DNA of 7,621 nt from DATAQC01 sp051001215 (GTDB taxonomy: Bacteria > Actinomycetota > Acidimicrobiia > Acidimicrobiales > AC-14), in NCBI GenBank assembly GCA_051001215.1, contig JBPCNP010000113.1:1-7621 (forward strand), read 5' to 3'. Positions 1 to 5,783 of the stretch are shown here, in pieces. A model generated the notes under the pieces. It searched no databases. It was not told the DNA's origin and was given only the letters and a program-made list of their open reading frames with translations. Numbering within the stretch: the first letter of the stretch is position 1; each line of letters opens with the position of its first letter. Position numbers and translations under genes: made by a program.

Positions 1-223
1 CAGGGTCCCGGATGGGGCAGGGGGCTACCCACCGGGCCCACACTCCCGGCTCCTCGGCGGCCCAGGCCTGCAGGTCGTAGTAAAGGGCCCGCACCGCCAT
101 CAGGACGCCGTCCTGGTCGAGGCGCGGACTCCCGTCGGGCTTGGTGCGCAGCTCGGCGCGCCATTGCTGATAGGTCTCGGTCGACAGCCGCAGGTCGTGC
201 TGCGGATCACCGAAATCCAGCAC
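1..223 (-). pseudogene. Site-specific integrase (tyrosine recombinase-like) fragment cut by IS21
   Basis: An open frame runs on the minus strand from a GTG at 223 out through position 1. Residues beginning HDLRLSTETYQQW, then LRTKPDGSPRLDQDGV, ALYYDLQAWA and WVAPCPI match, from memory, an internal stretch of the large actinobacterial integrases (roughly 700 residues) of the phage-integrase type. The catalytic Arg/His/Tyr region would lie beyond position 1 and cannot be checked. Only 1-200 is host sequence: the first codons (VLDFGDP) lie inside the end of the IS21 element, and the boundary splits a CAG codon at 200-202. A TGA lies three codons upstream of the GTG, so the true N-terminus has been removed. 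I could not find the missing N-terminal half beyond the other IS end. An intact short gene starting at the IS-borne GTG is possible but unlikely. Confidence 0.6.
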
Positions 224-260
224 TGTCGATCACCGAAACCCCGCAGGTGATGAGCGGGGT
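201..260 (+). repeat. IS21 terminal inverted repeat, left (distal to istA)
   Basis: It pairs with 2995-3053. It contains two copies of GATCACCGAAA, at 205-215 and 228-238, spaced 23 bp apart, then the hairpin ACCCCGC (238-244) with GCGGGGT (254-260). IS21 elements typically carry multiple repeats at their ends that bind IstA, and the paired GATCAC boxes fit that role. The binding role is inferred. Confidence 0.9.
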
Positions 261-291
261 TAGCGGGGGGTGAGATGAGCTTATGCGGCTG

Positions 292-750
292 TCAAGTGGT
301 GACCTCCTGGTCGAGCAGTTCGTTCACGGAAATAGGATCCTCACAGCTCGGGCATGTCCCTCCGATGCCGATGCGGCGCATGAAAATCTGGCACTCCTCG
401 CATCTCTGGTCCCCGACGGCCCGGGCACCGCACCCGTCACACGCGTAGACGGTGATCGGCTTGCGGGGTTGGCCTTTGGGCACCACGACGGGGGCGTGGC
501 CGGCGTCGCGACGGCGTCTGTAGGCGGCGGACCGACACGGGTCGCCGCAGTACTTCTGTCGGCCGGCGGGGGTAAACGGGCGTTGGCAGACGGGGCAGGT
601 CATCGTGACGCCATCGTGACACGACGGGATCTCGGGCTGGTGGATGCCGTGGAAGCTGCGATAGCAGGCGATCGAGCAGCACCAGGTCCCGTCGCCGCGG
701 AGCGGCGGACGTGCAGTCCCGCAGATCGGGCAGGTATCGAGGCCCGTCAT
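292..750 (-). CDS. Zinc-ribbon (multi-CxxC) protein carried in the IS21 operon
   Basis: A 152-residue protein with 15 cysteines arranged as successive candidate metal knuckles: C7/C10 with C24 or C25 and C29; C52/C55 with C68/C72; C104/C107 with C117/C120; and a final C133/C136 pair. The second module ends in a basic stretch, CRSAAYRRRRD (72-82), of the kind seen in small bacterial zinc-finger proteins. The ATG at 750-748 overlaps the istB stop (ATGA). There is no strong Shine-Dalgarno, so translation probably depends on coupling to istB. The stop lies just inside the left terminal repeat, so the gene belongs to the element. IS21 transposition normally needs only IstA and IstB, so the role here is unknown; DNA binding, target choice or regulation are possible. 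The plus-strand frame over the same DNA is cysteine-poor and is taken as a shadow. Confidence 0.82.
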   Translation of the reverse strand: MTGLDTCPICGTARPPLRGDGTWCCSIACYRSFHGIHQPEIPSCHDGVTMTCPVCQRPFTPAGRQKYCGDPCRSAAYRRRRDAGHAPVVVPKGQPRKPITVYACDGCGARAVGDQRCEECQIFMRRIGIGGTCPSCEDPISVNELLDQEVTT

Positions 751-1532
751 GGTCCGGCCACCGCCCGCCGGGTCGCCTCGGCCCGTGCCCGGTGGCTGCG
801 CATCCGGTAGCTGTCGCCGTGGATGTCGACCACCACGCTCCTGTGGAGCAAACGGTCCAACATCGCCGCGGCGACCATCGGATCGTCGTTGAAGACCTTG
901 CCCCAGCTGGCGATGCCGAGGTTGGTGGTCAGGGCGATGCTGCCCTTGAGGTAGCGCTGGGCCACGACCTGGAACAGCGCGGCGGCGGCCTCGGCCGCCA
1001 ACGGGAGGTACCCGACTTCATCGATGATCAACAGGCGCGGCCCGGCGTAGAAGCGCATGGTGGTGGCCCACCGCCCTTCGAGGGCGGCCCGGTGGCAGCG
1101 GGCGGCCAGCTCGGCCGCAGTGGTGTAGTAGGTCCTCATCCCCGCCGCCACCGCAGCGTGGCCCAGGCCGACGGCGAGCATTGTCTTGCCCACCCCGGGC
1201 GGGCCGATCAACAACACGTTGGTGGCGTCCTCCACGAAGCGAAGAGTGCCCAGCTCGGCGATGAGTTTGGGGTCCACCGACGGTTGGGCGGAGAAGTCGA
1301 AGTCGGCCAGGGTGAACGGCGAGGGCAGCGAGGCGAAGCGGGCCAGGCTGGAACGACGGCGCTCGTCGACGGCGGCCACCTCGACGGCCAGGAGCCGCTC
1401 CAAGAACCCCTGGTGGGTGAGCTTGGCCGTGCTGGCGTGGTCCAGCTCGGCGGGCAGGGCCTCGGCCGTCGCGGTCATGCGCAGGAAGGCGAGGTGGGCC
1501 CGCAGGCGCTGGTAGTCGGATGACTCGCTCAT
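747..1532 (-). CDS. istB: IS21 helper ATPase IstB (AAA+ / DnaA-like)
   Basis: A 261-residue protein of normal IstB length. An N-terminal helical region (1-75) includes AKLTHQGFLERLLAVE, typical of IstB. The Walker A motif is GPPGVGKT at 110-117. Walker B is LLIID ending at D171-E172 and followed by VGYLPL. A TTN sensor-1 lies at 202-204, and DRLLHRS at 226-232 carries the likely arginine finger. In this family the ATPase assembles on DNA, selects and remodels the target and stimulates the IstA transposase. The start is the ATG at 1532-1530, which overlaps the istA stop as ATGA and is preceded by GGGGAGG (1540-1546) seven bases upstream, so it can be translated well in its own right. No key residue is missing. 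Confidence 0.95.
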   Translation of the reverse strand: MSESSDYQRLRAHLAFLRMTATAEALPAELDHASTAKLTHQGFLERLLAVEVAAVDERRRSSLARFASLPSPFTLADFDFSAQPSVDPKLIAELGTLRFVEDATNVLLIGPPGVGKTMLAVGLGHAAVAAGMRTYYTTAAELAARCHRAALEGRWATTMRFYAGPRLLIIDEVGYLPLAAEAAAALFQVVAQRYLKGSIALTTNLGIASWGKVFNDDPMVAAAMLDRLLHRSVVVDIHGDSYRMRSHRARAEATRRAVAGP

Positions 1533-2908
1533 GGCGATACCTCCCCGGTGGACACGACGGTGGTCCCGGGGAAGGCGAGGCGGATGACCTCGGCCATGGC
1601 GGCCAGGTCCACGGCCGGCTCGGCGCTCTGGGGGCCCGCCAGCCTGGCCCGCTCGGCCAACGCCGTTGCGCCGGGCGGGCGGTTGGCCTTGCGGTCACAG
1701 GGCCGGGCAGTGGAGAACTGGCTCAGCACCACCGCCTCCAGGGCGGCGCGGTGCTCGGGGGTGCGCACCATGGAGCCGGCCCCCGCTGCGGCCAAGGTGT
1801 GGGAGACGAGGAGGGCGCCGACCGGCGAGTACACCTCAACGGTGCCCGTCCCCAGGCGGTGGCGCAGAACGAGCTCGGCCCCACCCAGGCCGGGAGCAAC
1901 GGAGTAGCGGTTGCCCCGGAAGGCGACGCTGGCCCGGTCGTCCACGGACCTGGTCACCTCGATGGTGGCCGGGTAGGGCACCGCCGGCAGGGCCATGAGC
2001 ACCTCGGCGTCGGCCAGGGCGCCGACGGTCGGCCACGACGGCCGCTGCCCATCGAGGAGCTCGTCGGGATCGGCGTAGCGGCCGGGGGGACGCAGACGGG
2101 CGTCGCCGGCGGTGGACAGGAAGCGGTCCAGGCTGACCTGGGCGTCGGTGGGCGTCGCCGCCGTCATCGTGCGCCACCAGCGGCCGCACACGTACTTCAC
2201 GCCGCACTCCACCGCCCCCTTGCGTTTGCCCCGCCGCGGCGGGCACGGCGCCACGATGGCCGAGTAGTGCTTGGCCACCGGGGCGAAGCTGGCCTGCACA
2301 TCGCGGGTCCCCGGCACGATCACCGTGGCCAGGCGGTCGGTGCGCCACTGGCGGGCCGTGCCGCCCAGGCGGCGCATCACCGCGTCCATGGCCTCGATGA
2401 GATGGGGTTGGTCCATGGCCTCGGCCAGGACCCCCCGGGTGCGCCCCGAGTGCGACAAGGTCCCCAAGAGGACGTACGCAGTGGCTCCCCAGGGGGCGTG
2501 GCGGCGCTCGAACCAGTCCCACTGGATCTCCTCGCCGGCGGGGTGGTCGATCTCGACGGTCTCCCGGCCCTTGACCCCGGTGCACGCCTCGCAGTGGGGG
2601 CGCAGGGCGGCCAGGCGCAGCTGGCGGGCGAAGCTCACATAGGAGCGGTCATAGCCCAGGGCCACGACCTCGTCGAAGAGCGCCGTGGCCCACAGGTGGG
2701 GGTCATCGGCGAAGCGGGCGGCCACGTAGGCGGCGAAGGGATCCAGCGGGTCGGGGCCGGCGGGACGTCGGGCCCCCGCCTCGGTCTTGCCGTTCACGTA
2801 GTTGGCGATAGTCCCCCGGTCGTGACCGAGGTGACGGGCGATCGCGGAGATTGTCCATCCCCGTTTCACCAATGCATTGACTTCCACGTCTTCTCCCCTT
2901 GAGAGCAT
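1529..2908 (-). CDS. istA: IS21 transposase IstA (DDE integrase-type)
   Basis: A 459-residue protein. A helix-turn-helix lies near residues 18-40 (TISAIARHLGHDRGTIANYV). The catalytic RNase H-fold domain has D131 (IQWDWF), D191 (WRTDRL) and E234 (GAVECGVKYV), giving the complete DDE triad. The C-terminal part holds the family's small barrel motif, FRGNRYSV, at 330-337. It cuts and joins the element's ends. The start is the ATG at 2908-2906, with AAGGAG (2918-2923) nine bases upstream. That ribosome site also lies in a long inverted repeat that could hide it. It is the first gene of the three-gene operon, and the stop overlaps the istB start. Length and motifs are normal, so it is probably functional. 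Confidence 0.95.
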   Translation of the reverse strand: MLSRGEDVEVNALVKRGWTISAIARHLGHDRGTIANYVNGKTEAGARRPAGPDPLDPFAAYVAARFADDPHLWATALFDEVVALGYDRSYVSFARQLRLAALRPHCEACTGVKGRETVEIDHPAGEEIQWDWFERRHAPWGATAYVLLGTLSHSGRTRGVLAEAMDQPHLIEAMDAVMRRLGGTARQWRTDRLATVIVPGTRDVQASFAPVAKHYSAIVAPCPPRRGKRKGAVECGVKYVCGRWWRTMTAATPTDAQVSLDRFLSTAGDARLRPPGRYADPDELLDGQRPSWPTVGALADAEVLMALPAVPYPATIEVTRSVDDRASVAFRGNRYSVAPGLGGAELVLRHRLGTGTVEVYSPVGALLVSHTLAAAGAGSMVRTPEHRAALEAVVLSQFSTARPCDRKANRPPGATALAERARLAGPQSAEPAVDLAAMAEVIRLAFPGTTVVSTGEVSP

Positions 2909-2913
2909 GGGGT

Positions 2914-2964
2914 GGGGCTCCTTCGTGCTGCCGGCTTGGACACCGAGAGCATCGAGGGAGCCCC
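2914..2964 (-). promoter_or_regulatory. istA: Inverted repeat masking the istA ribosome binding site
   Basis: In minus-strand RNA, GGGGCTCC (complement of 2957-2964) can pair perfectly over 8 bp with GGAGCCCC (complement of 2914-2921), which includes the GGAG of the istA Shine-Dalgarno. The loop is 35 bases. A smaller hairpin, GGGAG-CCCC-CTCCC (2956-2969), competes for the upstream arm. Sequestering the transposase start in transcripts that enter from outside is a known control in other insertion sequences such as IS10 and IS50. Its operation here is inferred. Confidence 0.45.
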
Positions 2965-2971
2965 CTCCCGA

Positions 2972-2996
2972 GTGGTGGACCTTGGCGTCCCACCAC
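2972..2996 (-). repeat. Near-perfect hairpin just inside the IS21 right repeat
   Basis: GTGGTGGAC (2972-2980) faces GTCCCACCAC (2987-2996) around a 6-base loop, with one bulged C. It abuts and slightly overlaps the ACCCCGC/GCGGGGT hairpin of the terminal repeat. It lies in the presumed leader of the istA transcript. It may be a structural part of the IS end or a leader hairpin; no U-run follows, so it is not called a terminator. Confidence 0.4.
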
Positions 2997-3053
2997 CCCG
3001 CTCAGGCTGCGGGGTTTCAGTGATCGAGAGTGCGGGGTCTTACGTGATCCTCA
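2995..3053 (-). repeat. IS21 terminal inverted repeat, right (istA-proximal)
   Basis: Read inward on the minus strand it starts TGAGGATCAC. It carries two GATCAC boxes 24 bp apart, a shared GCACT-TCGATCAC core, and the hairpin ACCCCGC (2995-3001)/GCGGGGT (3009-3015), all matching the left end with a one-base length difference between the boxes. The same stretch would hold the istA promoter, but I see no confident -35/-10 pair. Confidence 0.9.
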
Positions 3054-3140
3054 CCAACGTCGAGCAACCGCTGGCGCCCAGCCGACCGAGGTGTCAGACG
3101 CCATGGACGACGGTCGCACGGGGCTAACGCCGACCCGCAG

Positions 3141-3164
3141 TTGTCACCAAGGCGATGACGACAA
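3141..3164 (+). promoter_or_regulatory. Dyad upstream of the 3198 gene, possible operator
   Basis: TTGTCACCA (3141-3149) faces TGACGACAA (3156-3164); 7 of 9 positions pair, with TTGTC/GACAA as the perfect outer arms. It ends 33 bases before the chosen GTG start of the next gene, a normal place for a repressor site. This is a sequence symmetry only; no promoter hexamers could be assigned with confidence. Confidence 0.25.
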
Positions 3165-3197
3165 GTTTTGCGGCCCTATGTGGGAAGGGTTGTCAAG

Positions 3198-3539
3198 GTG
3201 TCGGTCGCGGATGTCGGCGATGATGCCAGTGTGGAGGCGCGCGAGCAGGAGCTGCTCAGCGAGGTCGGGGCAATGTTCGCCGCGAGCGGGTTCACGATCG
3301 CGGCTCGCGAGGAGATCGACGAGTGGGTCGTGGATCTCGTGAGCAGGCGCACCGGCGACGTGGTCGCGGCCCTGTGGGGCGGTGGCCCGACGCGATCACT
3401 GGCGGTGCTGGTGGCCGAGCAGCGCTGGCTGGTCGAGCAGGTCGGCAGCGGCAGCATCGCCGGAGCGACCTATGTTGACAAGGCCCGTGAGCGGTTGCGA
3501 CGGTGGATCGACGAAACGCCGTCGGGCTCAGCGAGCTGA
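3198..3539 (+). CDS. Unrecognised small protein, 113 residues
   Basis: I do not recognise this family. The GTG at 3198 is chosen because GGAAGGG (3183-3189) sits eight bases upstream; the same frame could also start at TTG 3168 or GTG 3180. Third codon positions are strongly G/C, which supports real coding. The protein is acidic at its start, has a probable helix at about 11-30 (VEAREQELLSEVGAMFAASG), a strand-rich middle (DEWVVDLVSRR, DVVAALWGGG, SLAVLVAEQRWLV), and a basic C-terminal helix (YVDKARERLRRWID, 92-105). No membrane segment or signal peptide is seen. This helix-strand-strand layout is compatible with a small regulator, immunity protein or nuclease fold, but nothing selects among these. 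It is the only plus-strand gene here, between the IS21 and a Uma2 gene facing it. Confidence 0.6.
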   Translation: MSVADVGDDASVEAREQELLSEVGAMFAASGFTIAAREEIDEWVVDLVSRRTGDVVAALWGGGPTRSLAVLVAEQRWLVEQVGSGSIAGATYVDKARERLRRWIDETPSGSAS

Positions 3540-3750
3540 GCGTGGTTGACCGACGCGGCTGTATTGGATCGATGCCAGCCGCCCCAGCACGGTGCGCTCC
3601 TTTGCTTCGCGCGGTCCCGTGAGGGGATCCGCATGTGGGACGGCACGCTCGGTCGGCTCAGGAGGAAGGCCGCTGGCGGGGGGCTCGGGACCTATAACCG
3701 TCCCGTTGCGGTGGGCCGGCATGAGGGCACTCAGCTTCAGTTGCACCCGG

Positions 3751-3771
3751 CCTGCCGATCGGTCAGGCAGG
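3751..3771 (-). terminator. Weak hairpin over the Uma2 stop codon
   Basis: CCTGCC (3751-3756) and GGCAGG (3766-3771) form a perfect 6-bp stem with a 9-base loop that contains the stop codon of the Uma2-family gene. No U-run follows on either strand, so terminator activity is doubtful. Confidence 0.2.
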
Positions 3772-4335
3772 TTGGTTGCCGGCGAGCGAGCTGAGGTCCA
3801 GTCGGAGGGGTCGGTCGTCGACTGTTACCTCGATGACGTTGTTCGCCGTGCGGAACTGGTCGGCCACGAAGTCGTGGGCCTCGAAGGTCACGGCCATGGC
3901 CTTGGACAGCGCCGGAAGGTCGACCAGCACGTACAGGCGGGCGCCGCCGAGGCGGTAGTCGGCGAGCTTGCGGCCCCGGTCGACCGCCCGTGTGGACGGA
4001 GACGCGACCTCGATCACGAGCAGCGGCGGAGGGTCGAGGTGTAGGGCGCCGACGCGAGTGAACCCCGGGCTTACCACCGCGATGTCGGGCACGTTGACGT
4101 ACCCGCTCCCGCCCGGCACCTTCCAGGCCAGGCCATTCACCCTTACACAGCCAGACAGCCGCAGCTGAGCGACGACCTGGTCGACGATCAGGGCAACGGC
4201 ATGCTCGTGGGCGTCAGTGGCAGGCGACACGATGAGGCTCCCCCACGGGTCAAGCTCCAGGTGTGCCACGCCGATCTCAGCTCGGAGCCAGTCGAGATCC
4301 TCGACGCTGTAGCCCATCGGCGCGGCGAAGGCCAT
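3763..4335 (-). CDS. Uma2-family (DUF820) PD-(D/E)xK nuclease-like protein
   Basis: A 190-residue protein with the Uma2/DUF820 pattern: an N-terminal YSVEDLDWL segment, SLIVSPATDAHEHAVALI (33-50), VPDIAVVSP with D84 (82-90), LLVIEVASPST with E109 (105-115), then D119 and K123 in DRGRKLADYRLGGARLYVLVD. D84, E109 and K123 are the likely catalytic core. The family has a restriction-endonuclease fold; cellular roles are mostly unknown and copies are often numerous and scattered. The ATG at 4335-4333 is chosen because the family normally starts just before this motif; no good Shine-Dalgarno is seen. The frame stays open upstream to a GTG at 4530, which would add 65 unrecognised residues. Length matches the family and no residue appears lost. 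It does not form an operon with its neighbours. Confidence 0.85.
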   Translation of the reverse strand: MAFAAPMGYSVEDLDWLRAEIGVAHLELDPWGSLIVSPATDAHEHAVALIVDQVVAQLRLSGCVRVNGLAWKVPGGSGYVNVPDIAVVSPGFTRVGALHLDPPPLLVIEVASPSTRAVDRGRKLADYRLGGARLYVLVDLPALSKAMAVTFEAHDFVADQFRTANNVIEVTVDDRPLRLDLSSLAGNQPA

Positions 4336-4745
4336 GGGGTCAGAGTACGCCCTGATCGGCGCGCAGTCACCCGAGTTGGTGGCGCCCTTGCCTTGGTGGA
4401 GCATCGACGTCCTGCGTGGACTGTCCCGCAAGTCGATCCGGTTGCGGGTCCCGTTCGCCGATCCTTCGGCGAAGCGGCGGACGACCTCCGGGAACACGAT
4501 GGGCTTGAGTCCGGCGTCACCGTCGAGCACGAATCAAGGCGATCCCGACGCTGATGGCCCGATCAGCAGATGGCCGGTCGCGCCGGTCGCGATATCAGTC
4601 AGTGAAGTCGGTCGGGTGGGCGTCTGGTGGGCGTCCGTAACCCGTCAGTCTTGGTCTGTCACCGACAGGACGTCGTTGACGTAGGTCAGTGGCAACGTCT
4701 TCGTGCCCAGGAATAGCGTCATCAGCTGCTCGTTAGTTCGGAACC
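4336..4745. other. Gene-poor 410-base stretch with remnants and short repeats
   Basis: No complete gene is convincing here. Positions 4336-4530 stay open in the Uma2 frame with G/C-rich third positions and may be an N-terminal extension or an unrelated remnant. Positions 4645-4745 hold a minus-strand frame ending at a TGA (4647-4645), read as NEQLMTLFLGTKTLPLTYV near its middle, directly abutting the IS3 end. It could be the tail of a gene cut by that element, but the family is not recognised. Short direct repeats are present: CCGGTCGCG twice in tandem (4574-4591) and GGTGGGCGTC twice (4615-4624, 4626-4635). Confidence 0.4.
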
Positions 4746-4764
4746 TGTCAAGGCCTTTGAGACA
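4746..4764 (+). repeat. IS3 terminal inverted repeat beyond orfB
   Basis: TGTCAAGGCCTTTGAGACA pairs with the end at 6275-6294 through the TGTCA and TGAGACA blocks. It lies five bases downstream of the orfB stop codon. Confidence 0.75.
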
Positions 4765-4769
4765 AGAAC

Positions 4770-5783
4770 TCAGGATTTCTTCTGTAGATCGGTCTGGATG
4801 GTGGGGTTGTTGATCCAAGCGACGGTGGGCAGCTTGGGCGGGGTGGGCCGCCGTCCGCAGAACCGGCGGGGGTTGGCGGCGTAGGCGGCGTCGAGAGTCT
4901 GGGCTCGTTGGGCGCGGATCTCGGCGGCGGTGCCGTAGTGGACCGACGCTGGGGTGTGCAGGCCGATCCCGGAGTGGCGATGCTCGTGGTTGTAGTACTC
5001 GAAGAACTCGGCGCAGAACGCCCGGGCGTCGGCGATGGACCCGAAGCGGGCGGGGAACGCCGGGCAGTACTTGAGGGTCTTGTTGACCGCTTCGGAGTAC
5101 GGGTTGTCGTTGCTCACGTGCGGGCGGGAGTGGGTGCGTCCGACGCCGAGATCGGCCAACAGCTCGGCGACGCCTTTGGAGGTCATCGACGTGCCCCGGT
5201 CGGCGTGGATGGTCAAGGCGCCGTTCTTGACGCCCTGGGCGGCGACCGCGGCGGTGATGAAGGTCTCGGCGAGCTCGGCGGTCTCGGTGGTGGCGACCAT
5301 CCAGCCGACGACGTAACGGGAGAAGATGTCGATCGCTACGTAGCAGTCGAACCACACGCCCTTGTCTGGGCCTCGTAGTTTGGTGATGTCCCAGCTCCAG
5401 CACATGTTCGGCCGGTCGGCCATCAGCTCGGGGCGGGCCCGGGTGGGGTGTTTGGCCTGGGCTCTGCGTTCACGGGCCTCGTCACAGGCTCGCAGCACCC
5501 GGTACATCGTCGAGATCGACGCCAGATAGCACCCTTCATCCAGCAGGATCGCCCAGACCTGCGCGGGGGCCAGGTCACAGAACCGGGCCGAGCGCAGCGT
5601 GCCGAGCAGTTCGGCGGTCTCAGCCTCGGAGAGTGCGTTGGCGGGGGTGCCACGCGGGACGGGCGGTCCGAGCAGCGGTGGGGCCAGGCGCCGGTAGTGG
5701 CTGGCCCGGGACTTGCCCGACCCCCTACGCGCCGCAGCGGTCCCCACCAGTGGTTGAAGCTCGGCGAAGCAACGCTCGATCAC
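4770..5783 (-). CDS. IS3-family transposase OrfB (DDE catalytic subunit)
   Basis: A 337-residue reading from a GTG at 5783 that overlaps the orfA stop as GTGA. An N-terminal helical region with ASHYRRLAPP is followed by the HTH_21-like segment FCDLAPAQVWAILLDEG (68-84) and the catalytic core: D132 (WSWDITKLRG), D195 (IHADRGTSM) and E231 (NPYSEAVNKTLKYC), with 35 residues between the last two as expected for DD(35)E. The C-terminal HRHSGIGLHTPASVHYGTA is typical. In most relatives I recall, the catalytic Glu context is SEAQFKTLKYCP, so EAVNK is unusual. The frame is also family-like upstream of the GTG (DPESRAWPEAEA), so the natural product is probably an OrfA-OrfB fusion made by a -1 frame change. 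It performs excision and insertion of the element. Confidence 0.92.
   Translation of the reverse strand: MIERCFAELQPLVGTAAARRGSGKSRASHYRRLAPPLLGPPVPRGTPANALSEAETAELLGTLRSARFCDLAPAQVWAILLDEGCYLASISTMYRVLRACDEARERRAQAKHPTRARPELMADRPNMCWSWDITKLRGPDKGVWFDCYVAIDIFSRYVVGWMVATTETAELAETFITAAVAAQGVKNGALTIHADRGTSMTSKGVAELLADLGVGRTHSRPHVSNDNPYSEAVNKTLKYCPAFPARFGSIADARAFCAEFFEYYNHEHRHSGIGLHTPASVHYGTAAEIRAQRAQTLDAAYAANPRRFCGRRPTPPKLPTVAWINNPTIQTDLQKKS

Larger units (their letters stand above)
201..3053 (-). mobile_element. Complete IS21-family insertion sequence with three genes
   Basis: The element begins TGCGGATCAC at 201 and ends GTGATCCTCA at 3053. The two ends form an imperfect inverted repeat of about 60 bp that keeps the TG...CA termini. 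Inside are istA and istB in the usual order, plus an extra zinc-ribbon gene. All run on the minus strand as one operon with ATGA overlaps. At 2853 bp it is longer than most IS21 members (about 2-2.6 kb), and the extra gene explains the difference. Bases flanking the ends (GGTCGTGC on the left, CCAACGTC on the right) show no target-site duplication. Both transposition proteins look intact, so the element could still be active. Confidence 0.93.

Noticed and set aside
711..1523. Plus-strand open frame (270 codons) opposite istB
   Set aside because: Low-complexity Gly/Val/His-rich product antisense to an intact AAA+ ATPase; a GC-driven shadow.
1520..2902. Long open frame on the plus strand (460 codons) opposite istA
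   Set aside because: It is a mirror of the istA codon bias in high-GC DNA. The Gly/Arg/His-rich product has no recognisable motifs, while istA has its full DDE triad.
3555..3582. GCGGCTG/CAGCCGC inverted repeat after the 3198 gene
   Set aside because: A 7-bp stem with a 14-base loop and no T-run; too weak to call a terminator.
3528..3746. Minus-strand open frame downstream of the Uma2-family gene
   Set aside because: Pro/Ala-rich with no motif, overlaps the end of the plus-strand gene, and lacks a ribosome site.
3592..4044. Plus-strand open frame overlapping the Uma2-family gene
   Set aside because: Its second half is antisense to a recognisable Uma2 protein and its first half has no domain, ribosome site or natural composition.
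4574..4635. Short direct repeats (CCGGTCGCG twice, GGTGGGCGTC twice) as a possible array
   Set aside because: Two copies each with almost no spacer; not a CRISPR or an iteron array.
4908..5378. Plus-strand open frame opposite IS3 orfB
   Set aside because: Val/Gly/Asp-rich shadow of a clear DDE transposase.
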